NCBI RefSeq assembly: GCF_042664795.1
Contig: NZ_JBHTBN010000004.1
Coordinates: 1-64,000, forward strand
Reading direction: 5' to 3'
DNA from: Jejudonia soesokkakensis
GTDB taxonomy: Bacteria > Bacteroidota > Bacteroidia > Flavobacteriales > Flavobacteriaceae
Length of the DNA stretch: 64,000 bases
Both the position numbers and the translations under genes were made by a program. Position 1 is the stretch's first letter; each line of letters starts with the position of its first letter. The notes under the pieces are model-generated. The model saw only the letters and a list, made by a program, of their open reading frames with translations, searched no databases and was not told the origin of the DNA. Below, in pieces: positions 17,199-27,156 of the stretch.

Positions 17199-19496
17199 AT
17201 GAAGCAGTTGCTTTCAGCGATAATTCTATTGGTCTGTTTTTTTTCTGAAGCTCAAAACTTCGAAGACAGCTGGACAGGACATTTTTCGTATGCTTCGGTT
17301 CGAAGTATTTCAGAAGGAAATGGAAAAATATATGCAGCTTCCGAAAATGCCATATTTATATATGACATTTCCACTCAAGAAATAGAAACGATTTCTACAA
17401 TTAACGGGCTTTCGGGCGAATCCATCTCCTCTCTCTATTATAGTGAGACGTTTGGGCTTCTCTTTATTGGATATGAAACCGGATTAATTGAAGTGGTGAT
17501 TGATGGAGAGGAAAATGTGCTTACTGTTGTAGATATTCTCGACAAGCCAACCATTCCTCCAAATGAGAAAAATATTAATCATTTTAACGAGTACGAAGGG
17601 AATTTATATATTGCTGCAGAGTTTGGAATATCTGTGTATGACCTTTCGGCATTAGAGTTTGGAGACACGTATTTTATTGGAAATGGAGGGGCAAGATTAA
17701 ATATCACTCAAACAGCAATCGATGAAGAATTTATCTATGCATCCTCTACTAATGGAGGATTGAGAAGAGCGGTAGTGGAGAATGATAATTTAATTGATTT
17801 CAATCAATGGCAATTAGTCACTGGGGGAAATTTAATAGGTGTTCAGGAAATAGCTGGGGAATTATTTATAGCAAATTCTGCCAATCAGATTCTGCAAAAA
17901 AATGGGAATACCAATGCATTTACCACAGTTGCAAATTTCGGAAATGAAACTATTGTTGATTTTAATGTCAAAAATAACCTATTAAATATTACGACCTCAA
18001 CTTCTATTCAGGCATACAATTCAATTTTTCAACTTCAGGATTCTGTCACAACCTTGGTAGAATTTGAAGACACTTACCTGTCAGGAATTGCATTAAATAA
18101 TGCCTTTTATATAGGGACGCTACAAAATGGATTGCTTCAGGTTCCATTTGGAAATATAGATGCATTTCAAATTCTCCCAAATGGACCTGTAGATAACAAT
18201 ACATTTTCTATTGATGCAACTCCAGGACAGTTGTGGGCTGTATTTGGAGATGTTAGTGTAACGTTTAACCCCTTTCCATTGACCCGAAGAGGTATTAGTA
18301 ACTTGCAAGGGGATTCCTGGGTTAATATTACGTATGAGGAATTATCTGAAACGCTTGGAAAAGACGCTAATGACTTGGTTAATGTGGCTATCAATCCAGA
18401 AAATCCCTCAGAAGTCTATATATCATCCTTTAATAAAGGTCTTTTAAGAATTGAAGATCAGGTGCCCACCATTTTATATGACGATTCAAATAGTCCTCTT
18501 GAGTCATTCACATCAGAGTTAGACATCCGCATATTTGGTTCAGATTATGACCGTGAGGGAAATCTTTGGTTTGTTCAATCAAGAATTGATGAAGCGTTGC
18601 TTAGGCTAAATCCAAGTGGGCAATTTCAAAAAGTAGATCTTTCTCCAATTATTGAAGACCCGTCTAGCGAACTTGCATTAACAGAACTCAGTATAAGTAG
18701 AGAAGGTTTTGTGTTCTTTGGCGCTGTAGACTCTGGAGTTATTGGGTATAATCCGCAAACAGGTGATTTCAATAAAATAGCCAGAGAACCTGGTAATGGA
18801 AATTTGCCAACAAATAATGTTAGGGCGTTAACTTTTGATAATAATAACAGGCTATGGATTGGAACGCTTCAAGGGATTCGTGTATTCTTCAATGTTGGAG
18901 GCTTTTTTGAGGATGATGCCTCCATAGAATCTCAAGAAATTATTATTGAAGAGAATGGGATTGGACAAGAATTTTTATTCGATATTTCTATAACAGATAT
19001 TGAAGTAGACGGCTCAAATAACAAATGGATTTCAACTGCTACTTCTGGGGTGTTTTATGTATCACCTAACGCACAAGAGACATTGCTTAGATTCACGAAA
19101 GACAATTCTCCTTTACCTTCTAACAATGTACAAGATATTGCTATCGACTCAGAAAGTGGTGTTGTTTATTTTGCTACAAACCAAGGGCTAGTTGCATATA
19201 GAGGTAGTGCGACCGCACCTTCAGAGAATCTTGAAAATGTAAGAGCTTTCCCGAACCCTGTACGACCTGGTTTTACTGGAAATGTGACTATCGACGGTCT
19301 CACCGAGGATGCTAATATCAAAATTACAGATCTAGAAGGAAATCTTGTGTTTGAAACGACTAGTGAAGGAGGAAGTGTTCTTTGGGATACAACAGCTTTT
19401 GGGCGCTACAAAGTACGCTCTGGTGTTTATTTTGTACTCATAACTTCGGAAGATGCCTTGGAAACTAAAGTCTCAAAGATTATGATTATTCGGTAA
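17199..19496 (+). CDS. porZ: PorZ-like type IX secretion protein with beta-propeller
   Basis: The 765-residue product has a signal peptide (LLSAIILLVCFFSEAQ), then two-component-regulator-type beta-propeller repeats (for example NRLWIGTLQGIRVF, NKWISTATSGVFYV, GVVYFATNQGLVAY), and a C-terminal T9SS-like beta domain from about residue 685 (FPNPVRPGFTGNVTI..ITDLEGNLVFE..YKVRSGVYFVLI). This architecture matches PorZ, the sortase-complex subunit that handles anionic lipopolysaccharide for T9SS cargo attachment. The porZ-recO neighbourhood is frequent in Bacteroidota. Its stop overlaps the recO start by one base. I chose the ATG directly before the signal peptide instead of an upstream TTG. Confidence 0.85.
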   Translation: MKQLLSAIILLVCFFSEAQNFEDSWTGHFSYASVRSISEGNGKIYAASENAIFIYDISTQEIETISTINGLSGESISSLYYSETFGLLFIGYETGLIEVVIDGEENVLTVVDILDKPTIPPNEKNINHFNEYEGNLYIAAEFGISVYDLSALEFGDTYFIGNGGARLNITQTAIDEEFIYASSTNGGLRRAVVENDNLIDFNQWQLVTGGNLIGVQEIAGELFIANSANQILQKNGNTNAFTTVANFGNETIVDFNVKNNLLNITTSTSIQAYNSIFQLQDSVTTLVEFEDTYLSGIALNNAFYIGTLQNGLLQVPFGNIDAFQILPNGPVDNNTFSIDATPGQLWAVFGDVSVTFNPFPLTRRGISNLQGDSWVNITYEELSETLGKDANDLVNVAINPENPSEVYISSFNKGLLRIEDQVPTILYDDSNSPLESFTSELDIRIFGSDYDREGNLWFVQSRIDEALLRLNPSGQFQKVDLSPIIEDPSSELALTELSISREGFVFFGAVDSGVIGYNPQTGDFNKIAREPGNGNLPTNNVRALTFDNNNRLWIGTLQGIRVFFNVGGFFEDDASIESQEIIIEENGIGQEFLFDISITDIEVDGSNNKWISTATSGVFYVSPNAQETLLRFTKDNSPLPSNNVQDIAIDSESGVVYFATNQGLVAYRGSATAPSENLENVRAFPNPVRPGFTGNVTIDGLTEDANIKITDLEGNLVFETTSEGGSVLWDTTAFGRYKVRSGVYFVLITSEDALETKVSKIMIIR

Positions 19497-20215
19497 TGGT
19501 AATTACAACTCGCGCAATAGTTCTCTCCGCTATTAAATATGCTGAAGCAGATCTTATCGTTAGTTGTTTTACTGAAAGTTCTGGACTAAAATCCTATTTA
19601 CTACGCGGTGTTTTAAAGTCTAAACGAGGCAAACTAAAAGCATCTTATTTTCAGCCTCTTACCCAATTAGAAATTGTTGCAATTCATAAAGATAAAGGGA
19701 CATTAGAACGTATAAGGGATGTAAAAGTATCATACCCTTACACAAGTTTACATACAGATGTTGTAAAAAGTTCACTGGTCCTCTTTTTAGCGGAGATGCT
19801 TAAAAATTCTATTAAGGAAGAAGAACAGAATCAGTCACTATTTAAATTTTTAGAAGACTCTTTTATTTGGTTAGATCAACACAACACAATAGCTAATTTT
19901 CACCTATTATTTCTTCTGAAACTTACGGCATATTTAGGTTTTTATCCAGATGCTTCAGAAAAAAAAGAACCCTATTTCAATCTCTCTGAAGGATATTTTC
20001 AAAGCTTATCCTCAGACGAATATTGCCAAAAAGGGATTGCAGTTGAAGGGTTGAAGCAATGCTTCGGCATAAATTTTGATACCTTAAAGCTAATAAATTT
20101 TACAAAAACGCAACGTTTGCAAGTGTTAGATTTGCTGCTAGTGTATTATCAGTTACATTTGCAGGGCTATAAAAAACCGAAGTCATTATCCGTGCTTAAC
20201 CAACTATTCAACTAA
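19496..20215 (+). CDS. recO: DNA repair protein RecO
   Basis: RecO helps load RecA onto SSB-coated DNA in the RecFOR pathway. The 239-residue protein has the N-terminal OB-fold (RAIVLSAIKYAEADLIVSCFTESSGLKSYLLRG, first 45 residues) and the helical C-terminal domain (ENSLFKFLEDSFIWLD-like segments, FHLLFLLKLTAYLGFYPD). The C-terminal zinc-finger cysteines of some RecO proteins are absent, as is usual in Bacteroidota. It is coupled to porZ through TAATG and followed one base later by the TonB receptor gene. Confidence 0.92.
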   Translation: MVITTRAIVLSAIKYAEADLIVSCFTESSGLKSYLLRGVLKSKRGKLKASYFQPLTQLEIVAIHKDKGTLERIRDVKVSYPYTSLHTDVVKSSLVLFLAEMLKNSIKEEEQNQSLFKFLEDSFIWLDQHNTIANFHLLFLLKLTAYLGFYPDASEKKEPYFNLSEGYFQSLSSDEYCQKGIAVEGLKQCFGINFDTLKLINFTKTQRLQVLDLLLVYYQLHLQGYKKPKSLSVLNQLFN

Positions 20216-20216
20216 A

Positions 20217-22619
20217 ATGCGCATTTCTTTAACTTTCCTTCTATTTTTATGTATCACCACACTTTCAGCTCAAAAAATTCAAATTCTTTCACAAGAGGAT
20301 AACGCTCCTATTTCTGGAGCTGTACTTTTTAATACCGATAAATCAAAAAGTGGGATTACAGATTTTGACGGATTTGTAGATATTACAAGATTTGATGATA
20401 GCGAATCCATTACTATAAAACATATCTCTCATTTTTCTAAAACACTCACTAAAAGTAAAATTTTGGCTTCAGATGGAATCATTACCCTCGAAATCAATGC
20501 CTCTAGTCTTGATGAAATAATTCTTTCAGTTTCTAAATTTGGACAGAATAAACGTGAAATTCCGCAGCAAATAATTAGTGTAAAGAGTGAAGATGTTTTA
20601 TTTAAAAACCCCCAAACCGCAGCAGATCTTCTGGAAAGCAGTGGCCAGGTTTATATGCAGAAAAGTCAGTTAGGAGGCGGTAGCCCATTAATTAGAGGAT
20701 TTTCTACAAATAGGCTATTAATTACTGTAGATGGAGTGCGATTTAATACGGCCATTTTTAGAGGTGGAAATGTACAAAATGTAATCTCTATTGATCCTTT
20801 TGCTATAGAACGTACCGAAGTCATTTTAGGTCCTGGTTCTGTTGTCTATGGAAGTGATGCTGTTGGTGGCGTGATGAATTTTTACACAAAAAAGCCTGCC
20901 TTTTCTTTTGAAGAAGGAATTTCATTTTCAGGAAATGCGGTAGCAAGATATTCTACTGCAAATAACGAAAAAACAGGCCATATTGATTTTAATATAGGGA
21001 AAAAAGAATGGGCATTTTTAACGAGTATTTCCTATAGCGATTATGATGATTTGCGCATGGGTAGTCATGGTCCCGATGATTATTTGCGTACAGAATATGT
21101 TGAAACCATCAATGGTGAAGATGTAGTGGTGCAAAACGAAGATCCTTTGGTACAACGATTTACAGGTTACAGTCAGATAAACACCATGCAGAAAATAAGG
21201 TACACCCCTTCTGAAGAATGGGACTTTAACTTAGGTTTGTTTTATACTACTACAAGTGATTACCCTAGATATGACAGATTGATAAGAAGAAGCAATGGGG
21301 AATTGAGATCTGCCGAGTGGTTTTATGGCCCACAGGAATGGTTAAGCGGTAATCTGCAGATTACAAATAAAACTGAAACAACACTCTACGATCAAAGTAA
21401 CCTAACGTTATCCTATCAACAATTTAAAGAAAGTAGAAACGATAGAGATTTTGGGTCCAGTACTCTTTTTGAAACAGACGAAAAGGTAACAGCATATACA
21501 GCGGGTTGGGATTTTACAAAAAATCTGAATGCCATTGATTTTTTTTACGGACTTGAATATGTATATAACAAAGTAAATAGTATTGGAAAGCAGACAGATA
21601 TTACTACAGGCGAATCACAACCCGATGCTTCCAGATACCCAGATGGTTCTACGTGGCAGTCAATAGCCGGATACGGGAGTATGCAGTGGAAATTTACAGA
21701 TCAATTGATTTTTCAAGGAGGAGTTCGTTACAATCACATTCTAGTCGATGCTACTTTTGACGAGCGTCTTTTTAGTTTTCCGTTCAAGGATGCAAATATC
21801 TCTACAGGAGCGTTGACAGGAAGTGCGGGTCTATCCTACAACCCCAATCCTGTTCTTGGTTTGCGTGCAAATTACTCTACAACTTTTAGAGCTCCAAATA
21901 TTGACGACATAGGAAAGATATTTGATAGCGAACCAGGAAGTGTAGTAGTGCCTAATCCAGATTTGGAACCAGAGTATGCTTTTACGGGAGAATTGGGAAC
22001 GACTTTTAATATTGAAAACGTTGTAAAACTTGATCTTGCAGTGTACAGAACGTATCTTGTAAATGCGCTGGTTAGACGGGATTTTTCAATTAATGGCCAG
22101 ACTGAAATTATTTTTCAGGATGAGGTAAGTACTGTTCAAGCAATACAGAATGCTGCCGAAGCTGAAGTTTATGGTTTTGAAGCAGGACTTGAGGTGAACT
22201 TTACAAAAAATCTTCAGCTTACCTCACAATATAATATAACAGATGGTTTTGAAGAAGATGATGATAGGAGTCAAAACCCTATTCGAAGTGCTGCACCACA
22301 ATTTGGAAACACACATATAGTCTTTAAAAACTCAAAATGGAAGTTTGATGCTTTTGCCGAATATAATGGGCAGTTTGATTTTAAGGATTTAGCACCTAGT
22401 CAACAGAGCAATGATTTTCTATATGCAAAAGACCGTTTTGGTAATCCGTTTTCGCCTAATTGGTACACATTAAATTTTGGAGCACAGTATGAGCTTTCCG
22501 AAGCATTACAGTTAACTGCTACCTTAGAAAATATTACAGACCAACGGTATCGACCGTATTCTTCAGGAATTACGGCTCCTGGAAGAAATCTTATTATAGC
22601 TGCAAATTATAAGTTTTAA
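20217..22619 (+). CDS. TonB-dependent receptor (heme/hemoglobin-receptor-like)
   Basis: The 800-residue outer-membrane receptor has a signal peptide (FLLFLCITTLSAQ), a carboxypeptidase-regulatory-like beta domain (APISGAVLF..KSGITDFDGF, about 25-95), a plug domain (TAADLLESSGQVYMQ through GSDAVGGVMNFYT, about 130-225) and a C-terminal barrel ending NLIIAANYKF. The plug segment GSPLIRGFSTNRLLITVDGVRFN resembles heme-type receptors, but the substrate is not proven. It follows recO by one base, so it is probably on the porZ-recO transcript. Confidence 0.9.
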   Translation: MRISLTFLLFLCITTLSAQKIQILSQEDNAPISGAVLFNTDKSKSGITDFDGFVDITRFDDSESITIKHISHFSKTLTKSKILASDGIITLEINASSLDEIILSVSKFGQNKREIPQQIISVKSEDVLFKNPQTAADLLESSGQVYMQKSQLGGGSPLIRGFSTNRLLITVDGVRFNTAIFRGGNVQNVISIDPFAIERTEVILGPGSVVYGSDAVGGVMNFYTKKPAFSFEEGISFSGNAVARYSTANNEKTGHIDFNIGKKEWAFLTSISYSDYDDLRMGSHGPDDYLRTEYVETINGEDVVVQNEDPLVQRFTGYSQINTMQKIRYTPSEEWDFNLGLFYTTTSDYPRYDRLIRRSNGELRSAEWFYGPQEWLSGNLQITNKTETTLYDQSNLTLSYQQFKESRNDRDFGSSTLFETDEKVTAYTAGWDFTKNLNAIDFFYGLEYVYNKVNSIGKQTDITTGESQPDASRYPDGSTWQSIAGYGSMQWKFTDQLIFQGGVRYNHILVDATFDERLFSFPFKDANISTGALTGSAGLSYNPNPVLGLRANYSTTFRAPNIDDIGKIFDSEPGSVVVPNPDLEPEYAFTGELGTTFNIENVVKLDLAVYRTYLVNALVRRDFSINGQTEIIFQDEVSTVQAIQNAAEAEVYGFEAGLEVNFTKNLQLTSQYNITDGFEEDDDRSQNPIRSAAPQFGNTHIVFKNSKWKFDAFAEYNGQFDFKDLAPSQQSNDFLYAKDRFGNPFSPNWYTLNFGAQYELSEALQLTATLENITDQRYRPYSSGITAPGRNLIIAANYKF

Positions 22620-22719
22620 TCATTCTATGAATTCCTGTATTTTTTATAGGTAAGGGTTTTCATATAAACAAATGTGATTCTTCAGACTACCTTGTCATAA
22701 AATTTAAATCTATTTTGTG

Positions 22720-23139
22720 ATGAAAACAGTACTTATAACCTTCTGTCTTATACTTTTTACAACGGTTTGTATTGGACAAAACTTAGAAATTACATTTATC
22801 GGCCTAGAAAAAGCAGGTTCTCAAACTACAATAGATGCTTCTACGATTCACCTTCAGAATCAGCCGTCTCCTAGTTCCAGCAACTCACGTAGCAATGTGA
22901 ATAAGAAAATGATGTATGTGGTAACCCGAAAAAGCACTTCAGAAAGTAATGCTATTGAAAATGCATTTGCCAGAGGAATAGTTATTAATAAAGCAATTAT
23001 TACTATAAAAAATATGAGTGGACAAAGCATACATACTCTTAATAATGTTTCAGTTTCTTCATACGGAGTCGAATATAATTCTAACAAGAATCATATAGAA
23101 GAATTCACACTCATATTTGAATCAAGACAGGTAAAATAA
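22720..23139 (+). CDS. Secreted protein, possible Hcp-like fold
   Basis: The 139-residue protein has a signal peptide (VLITFCLILFTTVCIGQ). The mature part begins LEITFIGLEKAG, has a Ser/Asn-rich linker, then ARGIVINKAIITIKN..GQSIHTLNNVSVSSYGVE and ends EEFTLIFESRQVK. That order of strands resembles Hcp/TssD, in which a helix is followed by a pair of strands, a VSSY-type turn and a closing strand. Similarity is low and no other type VI genes are visible. An alternative is an unrelated small beta protein. It diverges in direction from acs and abuts its 3' end. Confidence 0.5.
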   Translation: MKTVLITFCLILFTTVCIGQNLEITFIGLEKAGSQTTIDASTIHLQNQPSPSSSNSRSNVNKKMMYVVTRKSTSESNAIENAFARGIVINKAIITIKNMSGQSIHTLNNVSVSSYGVEYNSNKNHIEEFTLIFESRQVK

Positions 23140-23142
23140 TAG

Positions 23143-25047
23143 TTATTTTCTTTGCTGAATAATTTCCTGAACCACTTCTGGATTCAGTAGCGTTGAAATA
23201 TCTCCCAGTGATTCAGTTTCACCACTAGCAATTTTGCGGAGTATGCGTCGCATTATTTTACCGCTACGAGTTTTAGGTAATCCTTCGGTGAACTGTATTT
23301 TATCCAGTTTTGCGATAGGTCCAATTGACGTTGAGATTAATTGATTGATCTCCTCCGAAATCTTTTCCGAAGAAAACTCAGGGTGTTTTAGTGTTACAAA
23401 TCCGTAAAGTGCATTTCCTTTAACATCATGCGGAAATCCTACGATAGCACTTTCAGCAACAGCTTCATGGGTATTAATTACATCCTCAATAGGTGCTGTT
23501 CCTAAATTATGTCCCGAAACGATGATAACATCATCTACACGGCCTGTAATTCTGTAATATCCGTCGTCATTTCGAAGTGCGCCATCACCAGTAAAGTATT
23601 TATTTTGATAGGCCGAAAAGTACGTTTCTTTGTACCTTTTGTGATCTCCCCAGATGGTTCGAGCCATTCCTGGCCATGGAAATTTAATACATAATTTTCC
23701 ATGAGCAGGATTTCCTTTAATTTCTTTGGAAGAATCATCTACCAAAACAGGCTGAATTCCAGGGAGCGGTAAGGTCGCAAATGTGGGTAAGATAGCAGGT
23801 GTAATTTTTGGCAATGCCGAAATTAAGATGCCGCCAGTTTCTGTTTGCCACCAAGTATCTACAATAGGGCATAGTCCGTCGCCAATATTGTTATTATACC
23901 AATGCCAGGCTTCTTCATTAATAGGCTCTCCTACGGTGCCTAAAATTTTTAGAGAGGTTAAGTCATGCTTTTTTACAAATTCCAAAGGCTCTTTGGCTAA
24001 AGCCCGAATGGCAGTAGGCGCTGTATAAAACTGAGTAACCTTATGTTTTGCAACTATTTCCCAGAAGCGTCCATAATCGGGATACGAAGGAACTCCTTCA
24101 AACATCACAGTTGTAGCTCCGTTGGCCAAGGGTCCATACACAATATAACTATGCCCTGTGATCCAGCCAATATCTGCCGTACACCAATATATATCTTCTT
24201 CTTGGTATTGAAATACATTTTTAAATGTATATGCACTATAGACCATGTATCCAGCCGTTGTATGTACCATGCCTTTAGGTTTCCCTGTAGAGCCAGAAGT
24301 ATATAAAATAAACAATGGATCTTCTGCATCCATAACCTCTGGTATGCAGCTAATTGAAGCACTATCCAATAACGGTAAAAGCCATTCATCTCTGCCCTCT
24401 TTCATTTTTATATGCTCCCCCGTTCTTCTTACCACCAATACCGAAGTTACATCCGGGCAATCCTCCAATGCATTATCTACAATATTTTTTAATGGAATGG
24501 TTTTATTTCCTCGGAAAGCTCCATCACTTGTGATCACCATTTTACAATCACAATCGAGAATTCGTTGCGAGAGTGCTTGAGCCGAAAACCCTGCAAAAAC
24601 AACACTGTGAACAGCTCCAATTCTTGCACATGCCAAAACTGAAACCGCCAATTCGGGAATCATAGGTAAATAAATACAAACCCGATCTCCTTTTTCGATT
24701 CCTTTTTGTTTTAGCACATTGGCAAAACGACATACTTTTTCATACAACTGATTATAAGAAATATGTTGAGCAGCTTCAGAAGGAGAGTTGGGTTCAAAAA
24801 GCAAGGCCGTTTTTTCACCTCTGGTATCAAGATGGCGATCGATACAATTTTCTGTTATATTAAGTTTTGCTCCATCGAACCAACGTATTTCAGCTTTTGT
24901 AAAATCCCATGAAAGAATTTCATTCCATTTTTTTTTCCAGCTAAAGTTTTCTTCGGCAATCGATTCCCAGAATGTTTCGGGAGTCTTAACAGAAGCTTTA
25001 TAAGCTTCTTTATATTCAGAATAAGATTGTATGTGATAAAAGTCCAT
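23143..25047 (-). CDS. acs: Acetyl-coenzyme A synthetase
   Basis: Acs activates acetate to acetyl-CoA via acetyl-AMP. The 634-residue protein is full length and has the N-terminal FWESIAEENFSW segment, the AMP-binding motif YTSGSTGKPKGMVHT, DTWWQTETGGI, the GRVDDVI hinge and the C-terminal acylation motif RSGKIMRR with Lys597, the residue regulated by acetylation in the family. It follows a SAM methyltransferase gene by 5 nt and is likely co-transcribed with it. Its stop is 3 nt from the stop of the convergent gene. Confidence 0.96.
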   Translation of the reverse strand: MDFYHIQSYSEYKEAYKASVKTPETFWESIAEENFSWKKKWNEILSWDFTKAEIRWFDGAKLNITENCIDRHLDTRGEKTALLFEPNSPSEAAQHISYNQLYEKVCRFANVLKQKGIEKGDRVCIYLPMIPELAVSVLACARIGAVHSVVFAGFSAQALSQRILDCDCKMVITSDGAFRGNKTIPLKNIVDNALEDCPDVTSVLVVRRTGEHIKMKEGRDEWLLPLLDSASISCIPEVMDAEDPLFILYTSGSTGKPKGMVHTTAGYMVYSAYTFKNVFQYQEEDIYWCTADIGWITGHSYIVYGPLANGATTVMFEGVPSYPDYGRFWEIVAKHKVTQFYTAPTAIRALAKEPLEFVKKHDLTSLKILGTVGEPINEEAWHWYNNNIGDGLCPIVDTWWQTETGGILISALPKITPAILPTFATLPLPGIQPVLVDDSSKEIKGNPAHGKLCIKFPWPGMARTIWGDHKRYKETYFSAYQNKYFTGDGALRNDDGYYRITGRVDDVIIVSGHNLGTAPIEDVINTHEAVAESAIVGFPHDVKGNALYGFVTLKHPEFSSEKISEEINQLISTSIGPIAKLDKIQFTEGLPKTRSGKIMRRILRKIASGETESLGDISTLLNPEVVQEIIQQRK

Positions 25048-25052
25048 AACGC

Positions 25053-25862
25053 TTATTTTTCGGCAATAACTTCGGTCATAATAGGAGACAACAAGGAAGC
25101 TCCAGGCGTGTGCTCCAATTCATCCATTTCCCGTAACGCTTCGCTTACCTCACTTTCAGATAAATATCCCATCGAAACCAATCTTGGGAAGTAGCTATGA
25201 TAAAATGTTTTTGGCCATTGCCATACAGCATTGCTTGGTAACCCTAATTTGGGCATTAATCGAACAGTAGTTACTTTCATATCAAGTTCTCCTAGTATTC
25301 GCGGTAATTCTCGCCCAATATCAATTGAACCAGGAGAATCTTTAAAGCTTTGTAATGCGGCATCTATAGCTTTTGCTAGGTGTTCTTTTCTAGGTTCAGT
25401 TTGATGGGTTGACCAATCGTAATATTCATGAATGACCATCTTTGCTCCAGGTTTAAGAGCGGTATATACTTTTTCTAAAATTTCTTTGGGATTGGGTAAC
25501 CAGGCAAGAGCCCAGCGACAGTACATACCGTCCAGGGAGTTGGTCGCTAGTTGCATCTCATTAAAATCACTGCAGATGGCTTCAATATTGAGATGCTGCA
25601 GCTTTGCAACCTTCTTAAGGTGGTCAATATACAATTGCGAAATATCGATTCCAATTACTTTTCCAGTTTCCCCTGCAAGAAAAGCGAGTTCTTTGGTGCA
25701 AAATCCAGGGCCGCATCCCAAATCTAATAAGGTTTGTCCCTCAGTAAATTGTGCTGTATGCCAGCCTTGCTGTGCTTCTTGGGCCCAGATCTGATGTTGC
25801 ACCCCTAGGCGGAATAGTTCTTTCGCATCTGCTCCCAGGATGTACTCTTTTGTTTCGCTCAT
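25053..25862 (-). CDS. Class I SAM-dependent methyltransferase
   Basis: The 269-residue protein has motif I LLDLGCGPGFCTKE near residues 46-59, motif II IGIDIS, and ALAWLPNP at the motif IV region, the pattern of methyltransferase type 11/25 enzymes. The C-terminal third (YHSYFPRLVSMGYLSE) is typical of small-molecule methyltransferases. The substrate is unknown. It sits directly before acs, so it may act in the same transcriptional unit, but no pathway link is evident. Confidence 0.82.
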   Translation of the reverse strand: MSETKEYILGADAKELFRLGVQHQIWAQEAQQGWHTAQFTEGQTLLDLGCGPGFCTKELAFLAGETGKVIGIDISQLYIDHLKKVAKLQHLNIEAICSDFNEMQLATNSLDGMYCRWALAWLPNPKEILEKVYTALKPGAKMVIHEYYDWSTHQTEPRKEHLAKAIDAALQSFKDSPGSIDIGRELPRILGELDMKVTTVRLMPKLGLPSNAVWQWPKTFYHSYFPRLVSMGYLSESEVSEALREMDELEHTPGASLLSPIMTEVIAEK

Positions 25863-25913
25863 GAAGTCATTATTTAGCTTTCTAAAAGTACATTTTTTTC
25901 TGAAGAAAACGTA

Positions 25914-26513
25914 CTAAGGCATGAGCAGTTGTTGTAGGTTATTTTTTACTGAAGCTTCCCATTCTGCTTTTAAAATACTTAAAACGATACTGTCACGTCT
26001 ACCCGAAGGACTTACACAATTACTTCGTAAAATACCTTCCTCTTTGCAACCTATGGCTTTCATAGCCGTAATACTTTTAGCATTGGTAGCATCAGCTCTA
26101 AACTCAATCCGTTGAAAATGAAGTGTGTCAAAAGCATACTGAAGCATCAAATATTTACAATGCCTGTTTAACCCTGTTCGCTGAAATTTTTTGCCGAACC
26201 AAGTGTAGCCAAGTTGTGTAGTTTCATGGTGCTGCTGAATATCATAAAACCTTGTACTTCCTGTGTATTGCTCATTTTTCTTATCAAAAATAATAAATGG
26301 ATAGGAGTCATTCACAGCTTTTTTCTGAAGCGCAATTTCTATATAGCTTTTTAAATTTTCCAATCCGTTGGCTGGCAACAAAGAGTAGGTCCAGAGTTCG
26401 GGTTCTGTAAGAGAAAAAGTTTTGAGGTGTTTAAAGTCAGCTTCCGTGAGTGGCCGAAGTAGTACACGTTCATTTTCGAGTATGATAGTTTCAGAAAATG
26501 GAAAATAGGTCAT
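25914..26513 (-). CDS. RimJ/RimL-type GNAT N-acetyltransferase
   Basis: The 199-residue protein has the GNAT order LLRPLTEADF, YTGSTRFYDI, QLGYTWFGKKFQRTGLN (acetyl-CoA pyrophosphate-binding region) and RIEFRADATNAKSITAMKAIG, which is typical of the RimL subgroup that acetylates protein N-termini or small amines. It begins 8 nt after miaE and is probably co-transcribed with it. The target is unknown. Confidence 0.83.
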   Translation of the reverse strand: MTYFPFSETIILENERVLLRPLTEADFKHLKTFSLTEPELWTYSLLPANGLENLKSYIEIALQKKAVNDSYPFIIFDKKNEQYTGSTRFYDIQQHHETTQLGYTWFGKKFQRTGLNRHCKYLMLQYAFDTLHFQRIEFRADATNAKSITAMKAIGCKEEGILRSNCVSPSGRRDSIVLSILKAEWEASVKNNLQQLLMP

Positions 26514-26521
26514 TCGCTTAT

Positions 26522-27103
26522 TTATCCGTGGATTGTTTCTTTCTTTCCGTAGTTGGTAATAATTTCACCCTCAAAATTAATCAATTCCTGCCAGCGTTTT
26601 TCTACATCCAATCCTTCACCATACTGTCTTGCAAACTTTAAAAAAGTAGTATAATGGCCTGCTTCACTAATCATTAATTCGCGGTAGAATGTTGAGAGTT
26701 CTTCGTCCTTAATTCTTTCAGAAAGGAGTTTAAAACGTTCACAACTTCGGGCTTCGATCATAGCTGAAAATAACAATCGATCTACAAGTGCTTGTTGTCT
26801 GCTTCCGCCATTATTCATAAATTTGAACAACTGATTGACATAATGGTCTTTACGTTCTCTACCCAAGGTATAGCCACGCTTTTTGATAATTTCATGTACC
26901 ATTTCGAAATGCTCGAGTTCTTCTTGGGCAAGCTTTAATAGCTCTGTAACCAGCTCAGTATATTGTGAATTAAGCGTAATAATGGTAATAGCGTTTGTAG
27001 CAGCTTTTTGTTCACACCAAGCATGATCTGTAAGAATTTCTTCGAGATTTGACTCTACTATATCGACCCAACGTGGATCTGTGGCAAGTTTAAGATTGAG
27101 CAT
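26522..27103 (-). CDS. miaE: tRNA-(ms2io6A)-hydroxylase
   Basis: MiaE is a ferritin-like di-iron monooxygenase that hydroxylates the isopentenyl side chain of ms2i6A at tRNA position 37. The 193-residue protein shows the metal-ligand helices AQEELEHFEMVH (about residues 66-77) and MIEARSCERFKLL (about 113-125), and SEAGHYTTFLKFA (about 147-159), matching the EExxH and ExxxE arrangement. A -7-like TATCTTTA lies about 26 nt upstream. The GNAT gene follows closely. miaA and miaB are not in this window. Confidence 0.93.
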   Translation of the reverse strand: MLNLKLATDPRWVDIVESNLEEILTDHAWCEQKAATNAITIITLNSQYTELVTELLKLAQEELEHFEMVHEIIKKRGYTLGRERKDHYVNQLFKFMNNGGSRQQALVDRLLFSAMIEARSCERFKLLSERIKDEELSTFYRELMISEAGHYTTFLKFARQYGEGLDVEKRWQELINFEGEIITNYGKKETIHG

Positions 27104-27156
27104 GGGTTTGTTTTGTAAAGAATTTTGATAAAGATACTATAAATAATAGACCTTGT

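Noticed and set aside
22720..23139. Type VI secretion locus
   Set aside because: Only one weak Hcp-like protein is present; no sheath, baseplate or ClpV-type genes are nearby.
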